The position numbers were made by a program, and so were the translations under genes. A stretch of DNA of 64,000 nucleotides from positions 57,081 to 121,080 of the forward strand of contig NZ_BMYJ01000011.1 in the NCBI RefSeq assembly GCF_014652215.1, written 5' to 3'. Source of the stretch: Neogemmobacter tilapiae. Lineage in GTDB: Bacteria > Pseudomonadota > Alphaproteobacteria > Rhodobacterales > Rhodobacteraceae. Positions 42,609 to 52,967 of this stretch are shown piece after piece; the stretch's first letter is position 1; the number at the start of each line of letters is the position of its first letter. Below the pieces are notes generated by a model. It did not search any database. It was not told the origin of the DNA and saw nothing but the letters and a program-made list of their open reading frames with translations.

Positions 42609-45600
42609 TTGCGCTTTACCAAGCTTCGCCTGAACGGCTTTAAAAGCTTTGTCGACACAACCGATCTGGTGATCCATCCGGGTCTGACCGGCGTTGTCGG
42701 GCCAAATGGCTGTGGCAAGTCGAACCTGCTCGAGGCTTTGCGTTGGGTCATGGGCGAAAACCGGGCCAGCGCCATGCGTGGCGAGGGGATGGAGGATGTG
42801 ATCTTTGCTGGGGCTTCCACCCGCCCCGCCCGCAATTTTGCCGAGGTGGCGCTGATCATCGACAATGCCGAACGACTGGCACCTTCCGGGTTCAACGAGG
42901 CGGACCAGATCGAAATCACCCGCCGCATCACCCGCGATGCGGGGTCAGCCTATAAGGTGAACACCAAAGATGTCCGCGCACGCGATGTACAGATGCTGTT
43001 CGCCGATGCCTCAACCGGGGCGCATAGCCCGGCCTTGGTGCGACAGGGGCAGATTGCCGAACTGATCAATGCAAAGCCGAAATCCCGTCGGCGGATCCTT
43101 GAGGAAGCGGCGGGGATCAGCGGGCTTTACCAGCGCCGGCACGAGGCGGAACTGCGGCTGAACGCGACGGAACAGAATCTGGCGCGGGTGGATGACGTGC
43201 TGGAACAATTGGCGGGCCAGTTGGCCACCCTGGCGCGGCAGGCGCGGCAGGCGGCGCGCTACCGCGAAATCGGCGAGGAACTGCGTCGGGCGGAAGGGGC
43301 CTTGCTGTTCCGGCGCTGGGCCGAGGCGGATGCCCTGCGCCTGTCGACCGAGGAAGCCCTGCGCGCGCGGATCATGGCTGCGGCGCAGGCCGAGGGGCAG
43401 GCCCGCGAGGCAGGGGTTTTGCGGTCCCGCGCCGAGGCCGCGATGCCCCCCTTGCGAGAGGAAGAGGCGATTGCCGGGGCGGTTCTGGCGCGTCTGACCT
43501 TGCAACGCGATCAATTGAACGCGGACGAAGCGCGGGCCTTGGCGGCGATTGCCGATCTGACGGGACGCATTGCCGCAATAGCACGCGACTTGGACCGCGA
43601 GGCGGGGCTGAACCGCGATGCGGGGGAAACCATCCAGCGGCTGGAATGGGAACAGGACCAACTGCTGAAGGCGCATGAGGGACACGAATCCCGCCTGGCC
43701 GAAGCGGTGGAAGCCGCACGGCAGGCGGGAGCAGAACTGGCGGGGCGGGAAACAGCCCTGTCGGAACGCACCGAAGACATGGCGCGACTTTCGGCGCGGC
43801 ACCAATCGGCGCAACGTCTGATGGTCGAGGCGCAGGGCGGGCTGGACCGCGCCTTGGGGGAAGAGGCCAAGGCGCGGTCTGCCGTGACACAGGCCATTGC
43901 TGCACGGGATACGGCAGGTGCCGCCTATGCCACGGCGGAACAGGCCTCCAAGGCGGCTGCCAAGGCTGCTCTGGACGCGGATCAGGCGCTGACAGCGGCA
44001 GAAACCGCGCGGGCCGAGGTGCAGGGCCGCGAGGCCGAGGCGCGGGCGGTGCGTTCGGCCGCCGAAGGCGAGGCAAATGCTCTGCGTGCCGAAGTGGCGG
44101 CGCTCGCGCGGCTGGTGGAACGGGAATCGCAGGCGGGCGCGCAGGTTCTGGATCTGGTGCAGGTCGAACCGGGGTTCGAGGCCGCCTTGGGGGCCGCCCT
44201 GTCGGATGATCTGCGGGCCCCCTTGGCCAAGGGCGGTTCCGGCTGGGTGGCGCTGTCGCCCTATGCCGTCGATCAGCCCCTGCCCAAGGCGGCAGAACCC
44301 CTTTCCCAGCATGCCAAAACCCCCGATGTCCTGCACCGCCGTCTGGCGCAGATTGGCCTTGTCGCTCGCGATCAGGGGGCCGGTTTGCAGGCGGCCCTTC
44401 TTCCCGGTCAACGCCTTGTTAGTCTTGAAGGCGATCTTTGGCGCTGGGACGGCCTGACCACGCGCGCCGAAGATGCCCCCTCGGCTGCCGCCATGCGCTT
44501 GCGACAGTTGAACCGCCTTGTCCAATTGAAGCGCGATCTGGAAGAGGTTGCCGCCACTGCCGAGGGGGCACGCCAAGCGCATGATCTCCTGCATCAACGC
44601 TTGGCCGAACTAACCCGCGCCGATAGTGCGGCCCGCGATGCGCGCCGTCAGGCCGACCAACGCGCCACCGAAACCGCCCGCGCGGCCTCGCGGGCCGAGG
44701 CGGAACAGTCGATGGCGGCCAGCCGTGCCGAAAATGCGGAACTCTCGGTTCTGCGTTTCGTGGCCGAGGCGGAACAGGCGCAGATGCGGCTGACCGAGGC
44801 CGAGGCAGGGCAAAAGGATCTGCCCGATCTGGAAGCAGCAAGGGCAGCGGTCGAAGCGGAAAAGACCACGGTCGAGGCAGCGCGTCTGGCGATGATCGCG
44901 CGGCGCACCGCGCAGGATGAACTGCGGCGCGAGGGCGAGGCGCGGGTTCGGCGTCAGCAAGAGGTGACAAAGGAACTGTCCGGCTGGCGACACCGCTTGG
45001 ACACGGCGGAAAAGCGCGCCTCTGAACTGGGTCAGCGGCGGACGGATTCGGAAACGGCGCTTGCCACAGCGCAGAAAGCGCCCGCCCAGATTGCGACTGA
45101 AAAGGCGAAACTCGTCGAGGCCATCGAATTGGCCGAAACCCGCCGCGCCAAGGCCGCGGATGCCTTGGCCTTGGGCGAGACGACATTGCGCGAGGCGCAA
45201 TTGACAGAGCGCGAAGGCGAAAGGCTGGCGGGCGAGGCACGCGAAGCGCGGGCGCGGGCCGAGGCGCAGGTCGAGGCGTCCAAGGCCGGTGTAGCGCTGG
45301 CGGAACACCGGATCGACGAAGAACTGGAAACCGATCCGGCAGGGCTTTTGGCAAAGCTGGGCGGGGATCCGGCGGCGATGGGCGATGTGGCGCATCTGGA
45401 ATCCGAGGTGAACCGCCTGAAACGCCAGCGGGAAGCCTTGGGTGCGGTGAACCTGCGCGCCGAAGAGGATGCGGCCACCGTTCAGCAGGAACATGACACG
45501 CTGAAACAGGAAAAGCTGGACCTTGAGGAAGCGATCAAGAAGCTTCGCGCTGGGATTGCCGGGCTGAACCGCGAAGGGCGGGAACGCCTGCTGACCGCCT

Positions 45601-46058
45601 TTGAACAGGTCAACGCCAGCTTTGCCACGCTGTTCACCCATTTGTTCGGCGGCGGCGAGGCGCGGCTGGTGCTGGTGGAAAGCGATGACCCGCTGGAGGC
45701 TGGGCTTGAAATTATGTGTCAGCCGCCCGGCAAAAAGCTGTCCACGCTGTCGCTTTTGTCGGGCGGGGAACAGACTCTGACTGCCATGGCCCTGATCTTT
45801 GCCGTCTTTCTGGCCAACCCCGCCCCGATCTGCGTGCTGGACGAGGTGGACGCGCCTTTGGACGACGCCAACGTCACGCGCTTCTGCGATCTGCTGGACG
45901 AAATGACCCGCCGCACGGAAACCCGCTTTCTGGTCATCACCCACCACGCCGTCACCATGGCCCGCATGGACCGCCTGTTCGGTGTCACCATGGCCGAACA
46001 GGGTGTCAGTCAGTTGGTCAGCGTCGATCTGACCAAAGCGGCGGCGATGGTGGCCTAG
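42609..46058 (+). CDS. smc: Chromosome segregation protein SMC
   Basis: 1149 residues with the SMC layout. The N-terminal ATPase half has Walker A GPNGCGKSN and Q-loop-like VRQGQIAELIN. Long coiled coils (about 165-480 and 645-990) surround a central hinge domain near 485-640. The C-terminal half has signature LSLLSGGEQTLTAMALIFA and Walker B VLDEVDAPLDD. It condenses and segregates the chromosome with ScpAB. Translation appears to start at a TTG (42609) preceded by AGAAGG, since no ATG is near. Its end overlaps the convergent glycosyltransferase gene by four bases at CCTAGG. Confidence 0.96.
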   Translation: MRFTKLRLNGFKSFVDTTDLVIHPGLTGVVGPNGCGKSNLLEALRWVMGENRASAMRGEGMEDVIFAGASTRPARNFAEVALIIDNAERLAPSGFNEADQIEITRRITRDAGSAYKVNTKDVRARDVQMLFADASTGAHSPALVRQGQIAELINAKPKSRRRILEEAAGISGLYQRRHEAELRLNATEQNLARVDDVLEQLAGQLATLARQARQAARYREIGEELRRAEGALLFRRWAEADALRLSTEEALRARIMAAAQAEGQAREAGVLRSRAEAAMPPLREEEAIAGAVLARLTLQRDQLNADEARALAAIADLTGRIAAIARDLDREAGLNRDAGETIQRLEWEQDQLLKAHEGHESRLAEAVEAARQAGAELAGRETALSERTEDMARLSARHQSAQRLMVEAQGGLDRALGEEAKARSAVTQAIAARDTAGAAYATAEQASKAAAKAALDADQALTAAETARAEVQGREAEARAVRSAAEGEANALRAEVAALARLVERESQAGAQVLDLVQVEPGFEAALGAALSDDLRAPLAKGGSGWVALSPYAVDQPLPKAAEPLSQHAKTPDVLHRRLAQIGLVARDQGAGLQAALLPGQRLVSLEGDLWRWDGLTTRAEDAPSAAAMRLRQLNRLVQLKRDLEEVAATAEGARQAHDLLHQRLAELTRADSAARDARRQADQRATETARAASRAEAEQSMAASRAENAELSVLRFVAEAEQAQMRLTEAEAGQKDLPDLEAARAAVEAEKTTVEAARLAMIARRTAQDELRREGEARVRRQQEVTKELSGWRHRLDTAEKRASELGQRRTDSETALATAQKAPAQIATEKAKLVEAIELAETRRAKAADALALGETTLREAQLTEREGERLAGEAREARARAEAQVEASKAGVALAEHRIDEELETDPAGLLAKLGGDPAAMGDVAHLESEVNRLKRQREALGAVNLRAEEDAATVQQEHDTLKQEKLDLEEAIKKLRAGIAGLNREGRERLLTAFEQVNASFATLFTHLFGGGEARLVLVESDDPLEAGLEIMCQPPGKKLSTLSLLSGGEQTLTAMALIFAVFLANPAPICVLDEVDAPLDDANVTRFCDLLDEMTRRTETRFLVITHHAVTMARMDRLFGVTMAEQGVSQLVSVDLTKAAAMVA

Positions 46059-47032
46059 GCGGCCTGACGTCCGCGCGCCAGCAAGGCACCAAAGAAGGAT
46101 TTTCGAGTCGTTGGTGCCGCTTTGGCAGACGAATTGGGCAAAGACTGAAGCAAGCGCGCGACTTTTGCCTCTAGATCAATGTCAATGCTCAACATCAGTC
46201 CCTTTTCAGTCAGCATGGCGACCACGGCGGGATCGCAGCTGTGCACCCGGCGATGGAAACGCCGCAAGCCAGCTTCGTCCAATGCCAAAAGTGTCTTGGC
46301 ATAGGGCTCATTAAAGCGCACCCCACCGACCTTTGCCTTGTAGTGGGCGGTAGCGACCCAATGCTCAACATCATCGCCGTGGAAATGAAGATGCCGCAAA
46401 GCCGGATGGAACGGCTGCCCTTCTGTCGTCGTGTCACCGATTTTGGCGAAATGCACGCTCGGCACCATGTCCGGAACACCTGTTCGGAAGAATGATTTGC
46501 CCAAGCGATGGCTGACCATCCCCCGGTGCAATGCCGGCGCAAATGGCCCAAACAACTGCTGGATCAGCGCCGGATCGGTGATCTGGCCGCGAAAATGCAC
46601 CGAACGATAGATCCGGTCGCCCTTGGGCGTGTCGCCGGGCATTGCTTCGAAAGGCTGTGCTTTGACCGTTGCCAGATGCGCGGGAACATCGTCCAGTAAC
46701 TCGTCGACTGGCAGGTCACTTAATAGAAACTCATCGGCATCGATATGCAGAAGCCAATCCAGACCACAGCCGAGATAGGTTTTCATCAGCACCTGGCGTT
46801 GCCGCTCTGTGTGGCGAAATGGCCGCTTGCCGGACAGCCCATTCCAAAACGACTCATCGCAGCGCGTCACCACGACACCTTGCGCCGCCTCCAGCACATC
46901 GGCGGCAGGGTCGGTCGGGTCGTCAAAGAACAGATAGACCCGCTCGGCCCCCATCTCTTGGTGATGGGCGACATAGGCCAAAACCTCGTCCATCGGGTTC
47001 TTCAAAAGGGTGCAGGTGCCCCAGCTTGCCAT
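46055..47032 (-). CDS. Family-2-type glycosyltransferase (Glyco_tranf_2_4-like)
   Basis: About 325 residues. The N-terminal TLLKNPMDEVLAYVAHHQEMG followed by YLFFDDPTD and the nucleotide-sugar DxD motif HIDADEFLL identify the GT2-like group often found in capsule, LPS or protein glycosylation loci. Acceptor unknown. The ATG at 47032 has GGAAG eight bases upstream and is preferred to 47062. It stands alone between smc and the cobalamin genes. Confidence 0.8.
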   Translation of the reverse strand: MASWGTCTLLKNPMDEVLAYVAHHQEMGAERVYLFFDDPTDPAADVLEAAQGVVVTRCDESFWNGLSGKRPFRHTERQRQVLMKTYLGCGLDWLLHIDADEFLLSDLPVDELLDDVPAHLATVKAQPFEAMPGDTPKGDRIYRSVHFRGQITDPALIQQLFGPFAPALHRGMVSHRLGKSFFRTGVPDMVPSVHFAKIGDTTTEGQPFHPALRHLHFHGDDVEHWVATAHYKAKVGGVRFNEPYAKTLLALDEAGLRRFHRRVHSCDPAVVAMLTEKGLMLSIDIDLEAKVARLLQSLPNSSAKAAPTTRKSFFGALLARGRQAA

Positions 47033-47122
47033 GTTTGACTTCCAATATGAATGGGACCGCACAAAGGGCAGCTTTGCGAGCCTTTGTGGAAAGTCGCCGA
47101 AAGCCCTTGGCCCGTCAAGCGG

Positions 47123-48046
47123 TCAGAGTGCTTTATCCACAAGCCAGATCAGCACCACCAAGCCCAACGACAAAGCCCAGCTGTGCCAAAGTGCTGTCAC
47201 GGAATCATCCACAGCCTGCGGCCCTATATTGCGCCGCCCCTCAGCGTAAACCCAAGGAAAATCACGCATTTCCCCCGCATAGCTGCGCGGGCCGGACAGG
47301 GCCACATTCAGCGAAACGGCCATCGCCGCTTCGGGCCAACCGGCGTTGGGCGAGCGGTGCAAGGGCGCATCGCGCAGGATGGGGCCCGCGGCATCAAACC
47401 GCCCATGCGCCAACGCAATCAACACGGCGGTCAGTCGCGCGGGGATCAGATTCAGCAGATCATCGAATCGCGCCGCCGCCCAGCCGAATGCGCGGTAGCG
47501 GGGGGTCATATGGCCTATCATGCTGTCGGCGGTATTGGTGATTTTATAAAGCAGCAGGCCGGGCAGCCCCGCCACCAGATACCAAAAGATTGGCGCAATC
47601 ACCCCATCGGAGAGATTTTCCGCGGCACTTTCAATCGCCGCTCTTGCAACGGCTGGTTCATCCAACATGGCTGTATCGCGACCCACGATCCGCCCGACCA
47701 TCCGCCGCCCATCCCCCAAAGACAGGCGAAGCGCATCGCCCACCGCCTGCACATGCTGCGCCAACGATTTTTGCGCCAGAAGGATGGCGACCACCAGCAT
47801 CTCGATCAACCCGCAGTCCGGGATCAGATGGATCAGCCAGCCCACAAGCAATGCCGCAAGGCCCAAGCCTGTCATCGCAACAATGCCCTTAGCACGGCGG
47901 TCTTCACCCTTGTTCAGTTGTGCCTCGGCCCAACCGACCGCCCGGCCCATCAAGACCGCTGGATGGGGCAAACGGCCCCATAGCCAGCGCGGTTCGCCGA
48001 GGGCAGCATCCAGCAGCATCGCTCCGATCAAAAGCCCTGCGCTCAT
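47123..48046 (-). CDS. cobD: Adenosylcobinamide-phosphate synthase
   Basis: A 307-residue integral membrane enzyme (also called CbiB) that attaches aminopropanol phosphate to adenosylcobyric acid. Family motifs are [24 protein letters not shown], of which residues 11-30 are diagnostic, [16 protein letters not shown] and [18 protein letters not shown]. Its ATG overlaps the cobC stop (ATGA). It belongs to the late aerobic cobalamin pathway; other cob genes are outside the window. Confidence 0.94.
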   Translation of the reverse strand: MSAGLLIGAMLLDAALGEPRWLWGRLPHPAVLMGRAVGWAEAQLNKGEDRRAKGIVAMTGLGLAALLVGWLIHLIPDCGLIEMLVVAILLAQKSLAQHVQAVGDALRLSLGDGRRMVGRIVGRDTAMLDEPAVARAAIESAAENLSDGVIAPIFWYLVAGLPGLLLYKITNTADSMIGHMTPRYRAFGWAAARFDDLLNLIPARLTAVLIALAHGRFDAAGPILRDAPLHRSPNAGWPEAAMAVSLNVALSGPRSYAGEMRDFPWVYAEGRRNIGPQAVDDSVTALWHSWALSLGLVVLIWLVDKAL

Positions 48047-49005
48047 CTCAGACCCTTCATCGCTTGCTCAAACTGTGCCCAGCCCTTTTCATCCCCCGGC
48101 AGGCCCAGTCGAAGCCATGTCGGATCATAGGGGAAGCGGCGTGTCCAGACATGCGCCTTGGCCAGATGTTCCTGCCAGTGAAGGGCGTCTTCCACCTGAT
48201 ACAGGCGGAAAAGTGTCGTCCCGCCAATGGCTTTGCCTATCAATTGGTCCAACCGCGCCGCGTCCTGTTCCAGCCTAAGGCGCGTCGCCTTGGCCCAAAC
48301 CTTGTCCTGTAGGGCCAAGGCCCCAGCCCGCAACGCGGGACCAGACACGGCCCAAGGCCCAATCATCTGGCCAAGACGCGCAATTAAGGCCGGATCGCCG
48401 ATAGCAAAGCCCAACCGCAGGCCCGCCAAACCCCAGAACTTGCCAAAACTCTTCAGGATCAAGGAGCCGGGCCGGGCGGCCAGATGGATCAGACTGGCCT
48501 CTGGCGTCACATCGCAAAAGCTTTCGTCGATCACGACGAAGGGGGCCTTTACATCCTTGGCCGTCCAAAGCCGCCCATCGGGGTTGTTCGGATGCACCAA
48601 CACCTGACCAGCGCCCTGCGCCATCTGCCAGCCCGCCGCCGCGAAAGCCCGCGCATGTTCGTTGTAGGTTGGCCCCGGAATCTCCACCTTGCCGGGCGGC
48701 AACAACCAAGGAATGCGCGCAATCAGGCTTGATGCCCCCGGTGCCACCAGCACCGCCGCCGCCTCTGGCACCTGCCAAAAGTCGCGCGCTGCGGCTTCAA
48801 TGGCTGCAAAGGCCGCTTTATCGGGCAAACGGTTCCAATCCTCTGCCGTAAAGGCTGGCAAAGGCCAAGGACGCGGATTGATACCCGTCGAGAGGTCCAG
48901 CCAATCGGTGGACTTGCCGCCGAATCGCGCCATCGCCGCATCCAACCCGCCACCATGATCGGCGGCGATGCTGAGGTCAGGAAGGTTGGAAATCGGGGAC
49001 ATCAT
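48043..49005 (-). CDS. cobC: L-threonine-O-3-phosphate decarboxylase (CobC/CobD-type aminotransferase fold)
   Basis: About 320 residues, PLP-dependent. The lysine in [17 protein letters not shown] is the Schiff-base residue. [16 protein letters not shown] near the start and [18 protein letters not shown] are family blocks. It supplies (R)-1-amino-2-propanol phosphate to the CobD enzyme encoded downstream with a four-base overlap. Adjacent ATGs at 49005 and 49002 both fit. Confidence 0.9.
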   Translation of the reverse strand: MMSPISNLPDLSIAADHGGGLDAAMARFGGKSTDWLDLSTGINPRPWPLPAFTAEDWNRLPDKAAFAAIEAAARDFWQVPEAAAVLVAPGASSLIARIPWLLPPGKVEIPGPTYNEHARAFAAAGWQMAQGAGQVLVHPNNPDGRLWTAKDVKAPFVVIDESFCDVTPEASLIHLAARPGSLILKSFGKFWGLAGLRLGFAIGDPALIARLGQMIGPWAVSGPALRAGALALQDKVWAKATRLRLEQDAARLDQLIGKAIGGTTLFRLYQVEDALHWQEHLAKAHVWTRRFPYDPTWLRLGLPGDEKGWAQFEQAMKGLR

Positions 49006-49170
49006 CGACCTTGCTTGGCGTTTCCCCCTCAAACCCCATTCCCGCCGGCGTTTCAATCACCCCTTTGCGTTGCAAAACGGGCACCCACAGCAACGATTCA
49101 CAAAATCCTCATCCATTCCCTTGATCATTGGAAACATCGGTCCAGAATGTAGGGGGATGAGGGTGTAGTC

Positions 49171-49521
49171 ATGTTGGAATTTTTACCGAAAGACGTGCGT
49201 GAGGGGCTGGAAGCCGCTCGCTTGCGCGATTTGAAAAAGCGTTCCCGGCTGCGGCTAGAAATTGAAGGTCAGTCTTTTCCGATCCTGCGTCGCTGGAAAG
49301 ACGGATTTTCCATTCCTGCAGACAGCGTCCTGCATCTGCGCGGGCTGGTGGATATCTATGACGGGCCCCGGCATGTGTTTCAGGCGCTGATCGTGGCTAC
49401 GACGGTTGAAAATGGCGAGTTGAACTGCGATTTCAAACGCCATTCCCCGGTCAGCGAAAAACCGGCGCTGGATTTCTGGCGGGATGAAAACGCACCCGTC
49501 GGTTATCTGCCCAGCGCCTAA
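49171..49521 (+). CDS. Conserved-looking hypothetical protein, 116 aa
   Basis: A 116-residue soluble protein starting MLEFLPKDVREGLEAARLRD and containing KKRSRLRLEIEGQSFPILR and DIYDGPRHVFQALIV. The basic RSRLR followed by a short beta-rich segment is faintly PilZ-like, but the diagnostic RxxxR/DxSxxG pair is incomplete. I do not assign a function. It is followed by a convergent gene six bases away. Confidence 0.72.
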   Translation: MLEFLPKDVREGLEAARLRDLKKRSRLRLEIEGQSFPILRRWKDGFSIPADSVLHLRGLVDIYDGPRHVFQALIVATTVENGELNCDFKRHSPVSEKPALDFWRDENAPVGYLPSA

Positions 49522-49527
49522 GGCAGC

Positions 49528-50334
49528 CTAGCCGCCTTGGCAGCCCCAAGTCTCAACCGCACGATCCCCGGCCAGCACGGTGATCCGCACATCTTCGCGG
49601 TTCAGCGCAAAGGGCTGACCGCTGTTGCCGACCATATCTGCTGTCGCGCGCAGTGTGCCGCCTTCGCGCAGCGACATGGCCTGACTGACCCAGACGCCCG
49701 GCGCACCGCTTTCCAAAACCACGGTTTCGCCTTTGCCTAGGGCAGGCATCGTCAGGCTGGCTGTAACCCGCAAACCATCCGCGATCGGTTCGACCGCGCA
49801 GACCGCGTTGCTCAGGCCCAGCTTGCGGGCGGGAAGCGGTTGATCCGCCAAAGCCGCGCGGATAGCAGCATCGCCTTTGCCATCCGGGGCCAGATCGGCG
49901 GTGACATGCACCTGTGCCGGAACGCAGATATCGCGACAAACGCCCAGATCGGCGTTCACCGCCAGATGAAGCGGCTGATCCGCATCTTTCAACGCGATCT
50001 CCACCGGCAGAACCAGCACATCGTGGTAGCCCAGCGTCTGCATCCCGTTCGTGTCAAAAACCACCGGACGCGGCCAATGCAGGCGCACGCCCGCGACATT
50101 CTGCGAGCCCGTCCAGTCAAACTCCGGCGGGATCCCCGCCTCGCCCGGCGCGCGCCAATAGGTTTTCCATCCGGGCGAAAGCTCCAGCTTCAGGGCGGCC
50201 ATATGGGTGCCATCCGCGGTGCGCCAGCCGGGCAGGATGGTCGCCTGCACCAGATCGGCAGGAAGTTTGCTTTCGCCCAGCGCAGCGCTGCCGAGAATCG
50301 CAAGGAACAAGGAAGAGGCACAGGTTTTGATCAT
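49528..50334 (-). CDS. DsbD alpha-domain-like periplasmic thiol protein
   Basis: 268 residues with a signal peptide (MIKTCASSLFLAILGSAALG) and the DsbD N-terminal (DsbC-binding) domain pattern: WKTYWRAPGEAGIPPEFDW and the redox pair in GVCRDICVP. It lacks the membrane and thioredoxin parts of full DsbD. In related alphaproteobacteria such stand-alone domains accompany CcdA/ScsB-type systems. A periplasmic reductant relay is the likely role. The start at 50334 gives the signal peptide. Confidence 0.82.
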   Translation of the reverse strand: MIKTCASSLFLAILGSAALGESKLPADLVQATILPGWRTADGTHMAALKLELSPGWKTYWRAPGEAGIPPEFDWTGSQNVAGVRLHWPRPVVFDTNGMQTLGYHDVLVLPVEIALKDADQPLHLAVNADLGVCRDICVPAQVHVTADLAPDGKGDAAIRAALADQPLPARKLGLSNAVCAVEPIADGLRVTASLTMPALGKGETVVLESGAPGVWVSQAMSLREGGTLRATADMVGNSGQPFALNREDVRITVLAGDRAVETWGCQGG

Positions 50335-50457
50335 GCGGCGACAATAGGCAGCGCGTCGCCGATGGAAAGTCACTTTCGGGCGAGATCACGCAACCGCGAC
50401 CACGGCGCCACTGTTGCGGGGCTTCACAGCGACGCAGGGGCGGGCCATATTCGGGTC

Positions 50458-51012
50458 ATGGATCTTGGTGGCCATCTGCTGATTGCGATGCCCGGTATGG
50501 GTGATCCGCGCTTTGCGCAAAGCGTGGTGTTGGTCTGCGCCCATTCGGCCGAGGGGGCGATGGGGTTGATTATCAACAAACCGGCGCTTGATCTGACCTT
50601 TGCCGGACTGCTGGATCAGTTGAAGATTCCGAATGCCCCGGCAGGGCGGGATATTCGCGTGCATTTCGGTGGGCCGGTCGAACGTGGACGGGGTTTTGTG
50701 TTGCACACACCCGACTATCGCACGGGTCAGGCCACCATGGCCGTGCCCGGCGGCTACGGCATGACGGCCACGCTGGATGTTCTGCAAGCCTTGGCGCAAG
50801 GCGATGGGCCGGAACAGGCACTGCTCGCCTTGGGCTATGCCGGTTGGGGGCCAGGGCAGTTGGAGGCCGAGATTGCGCGGAACGACTGGTTGACCGGGGA
50901 AAGTGCTGCCGATCTGGTCTTTTCGCCCGATGATGGTGGTAAATGGGCGGCCGCTTTGGCGCGGCAAGGGATCAGCCCCTTGACGCTTTCGGCAACAGCA
51001 GGCCGGGCCTAG
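50458..51012 (+). CDS. YqgE/AlgH family protein (UPF0301)
   Basis: 184 residues with the family N-terminus LGGHLLIAMPGMGDPRFAQS, then GAMGLIINKP, VHFGGPVERGRGFVLHT and the C-terminal LGYAGWGPGQLEAEIARNDW. Function remains unclear across bacteria. The ATG at 50458 is the family start although its ribosome-binding site is weak. The stop overlaps the convergent rarA stop within CTAG. Confidence 0.92.
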   Translation: MDLGGHLLIAMPGMGDPRFAQSVVLVCAHSAEGAMGLIINKPALDLTFAGLLDQLKIPNAPAGRDIRVHFGGPVERGRGFVLHTPDYRTGQATMAVPGGYGMTATLDVLQALAQGDGPEQALLALGYAGWGPGQLEAEIARNDWLTGESAADLVFSPDDGGKWAAALARQGISPLTLSATAGRA

Positions 51013-52325
51013 CCACCTTGGCGCTTCGACCGCAGCTTGGCGAAATAGTCGATCCGCTTTTTCAACTCGCGCTCAAAACCCCGGTCCGGCGGCGCGTACC
51101 AGACGGGCCGTTTCATCCCGTCTGGGAAATAGTTCTGCCCTGAAAATCCGTCTTCGGCATCATGGTCATAGTTGTAACCCGCACCATAGCCAATGTCCTT
51201 CATCAGCCGCGTCGGCGCGTTCAGGATGTGTTTCGGCGGGGGCAAGGAACCGCTTTCCGCCGCAGCCGCCCTTGCCGCTTTATAGGCCACATAGACCCCG
51301 TTCGATTTCGGTGCCAAAGCCAGATACACCACGGCCTGCGCTAGGGCCAACTCCCCCTCGGGACTGCCCAAACGCTCATAGGTCTGCCACGAGGCCAGAC
51401 ACAATTCCTGCGCTTGCGGATCGGCCAGACCGATATCCTCTACCGCCATCCGCGTGATCCGGCGCGCTAGGAAACGGGGGTCTTCGCCCCCCTCCAGCAT
51501 CCGCGCGAACCAATACAAGGCGGCGTCCGGGTCGGACCCACGCACCGATTTATGCAGCGCGCTGATAAGGTTGTAATGCTCATCCCCCGATTTGTCGAAA
51601 CGCGCCGCCCGCCGCATCAGCCGCGTCGTCAGCGCATCGCGGTCCAGATGCCCCGTCACCTTCCAGGCCATCACCTGTTCCACAAGATTCAAAAGCGCCC
51701 GACCATCGCCATCCGCCATTTCCAGCAGCGCCTCGCGCGCCTCGCCCGTCAGCGGCAGGCCGCGTTCCAGCGCTTTTTCCGCCCTTTGCGCCAGCCGCTC
51801 CAGATCGGCCAGCGTCAGCCGTTCCAGAACAATCACCTGCGCCCGTGACAAAAGCGCCGCGTTCAGTTCAAATGAGGGGTTTTCCGTGGTCGCCCCCACC
51901 AGAAGGATCGTCCCATCCTCCATATGCGGCAGGAACCCATCCTGCTGCGCCTTGTTGAATCGGTGGATTTCATCGACGAACAGCAAGGTTCCACCCTGCC
52001 CGTTCTGTCGCCGCAGCCGCGCCGTATCAAAGACCTTTCGCAAATCGGGCACGCCGGTAAAGATCGCCGAGACCTGCACGAAATGGCGGTCCGTCGCATC
52101 CGCCAGCAGCCGGGCGATGGTCGTCTTGCCCACACCGGGGGGCCCCCACAAGATCAGCGAACCCAGCGAACCCGCCGCCAGCATCGCCCCCAAGGGGCCT
52201 TCGGGCGACAGCACCTTTTCCTGCCCGATGACCTGATCCAGCGCACGCGGGCGCAGCCGGTCGGCCAAGGGTCGGTTGGCATCGGAAACAGGGCCTTGGG
52301 CGGCATGGTCGAATAGATCGGACAT
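51009..52325 (-). CDS. rarA: Replication-associated recombination ATPase RarA (MgsA)
   Basis: A 438-residue AAA+ protein. Walker A is LWGPPGVGKTTIARLLA, Walker B is TLLFVDEIHRFNK, and sensor 1 is LVGATTENPSFELN. The C-terminal tetramerisation part KSVRGSDPDAALYWFARMLEGG is complete. RarA works at stalled forks with SSB and RecFOR. Length is normal. Confidence 0.95.
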   Translation of the reverse strand: MSDLFDHAAQGPVSDANRPLADRLRPRALDQVIGQEKVLSPEGPLGAMLAAGSLGSLILWGPPGVGKTTIARLLADATDRHFVQVSAIFTGVPDLRKVFDTARLRRQNGQGGTLLFVDEIHRFNKAQQDGFLPHMEDGTILLVGATTENPSFELNAALLSRAQVIVLERLTLADLERLAQRAEKALERGLPLTGEAREALLEMADGDGRALLNLVEQVMAWKVTGHLDRDALTTRLMRRAARFDKSGDEHYNLISALHKSVRGSDPDAALYWFARMLEGGEDPRFLARRITRMAVEDIGLADPQAQELCLASWQTYERLGSPEGELALAQAVVYLALAPKSNGVYVAYKAARAAAAESGSLPPPKHILNAPTRLMKDIGYGAGYNYDHDAEDGFSGQNYFPDGMKRPVWYAPPDRGFERELKKRIDYFAKLRSKRQGG

Positions 52326-52366
52326 GGGGATAACCTAGGTCCGATCCGTCCTGACGGAAAGCCCCG

Positions 52367-52771
52367 CTATTTCAGCGTCGCCAGATAGGCCGCCACATCC
52401 TCGCCTCCCTTCGCCAGCTTAAAGGTCATCCTTGTCTTTAGCCCCGGATCACCCGTCTTTTCCTGCACCCATTTGTTCGGGTCACTCACATACAAGGCCA
52501 ACGAAGCCTCGTCCCAGGCCTGCCCATCTGCCCCGGCAGCCAAAAGCGCCGGACCATAGACATATTCCGGCATCCCCCCCACAGGCCGCCCGATCACGCC
52601 GTAAAGGTTCGGCCCGGTCTTACCGCCCTTAACCACCACGGTTCCGTCAAAGGCTACCAGCGCATGGCACGCCTTGCACTTGTTGAACTCTTTCTCGCCC
52701 ACCGCCGGATCGCCCGCCAAAGCCGGATTGGCCAGCAGGGCCAGCAAAACACTGCTGCGCAACAGCATCAT
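52367..52771 (-). CDS. c-type cytochrome (cytochrome c2-like)
   Basis: 134 residues with a signal peptide cut after NPALA, one haem site CKACH, and an axial Met in KTRMTFKL. The spacing KTGPNLYGVIGRPVG is class I cytochrome c2 type. It would carry electrons in the periplasm, for example between bc1 and an oxidase. Two ATGs in tandem (52771, 52768) are equivalent. A divergent 196-base region lies upstream. Confidence 0.9.
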   Translation of the reverse strand: MMLLRSSVLLALLANPALAGDPAVGEKEFNKCKACHALVAFDGTVVVKGGKTGPNLYGVIGRPVGGMPEYVYGPALLAAGADGQAWDEASLALYVSDPNKWVQEKTGDPGLKTRMTFKLAKGGEDVAAYLATLK

Positions 52772-52855
52772 TTATCCTCTCATCCAAAGAATATGCCCCT
52801 GATTCGGGCATGCGCCTCCAGACTGGAACCAAATGCCGGGTCAGAGCTTTGACCT

Positions 52856-52884
52856 GTGTCATGCTGCATTCGCAGCAATGTCAC
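52856..52884. repeat. Imperfect inverted repeat upstream of the cytochrome and phosphoesterase genes
   Basis: GTGTCATGCTGC and GCAGCAATGTCAC face each other around ATTC, with one mismatch and one bulge. It lies in the divergent region between the cytochrome (minus) and the phosphoesterase (plus) and may be an operator. A second small hairpin, ATGCCC/GGGCAT, lies at about 52793-52811. Confidence 0.4.
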
Positions 52885-52967
52885 AGCGACGTTGCAGGAT
52901 TCTGCGACGGAAAGACAAAACCGCCCCGTTAATGGCGAAAGACGCCAAGGAACGAAGGACAGGACAG

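Noticed and set aside
43011..45947. Long minus-strand frames of 528 and 445 codons
   Set aside because: They lie inside smc on the opposite strand and are produced by the Ala/Glu/Arg-rich coiled-coil codons.
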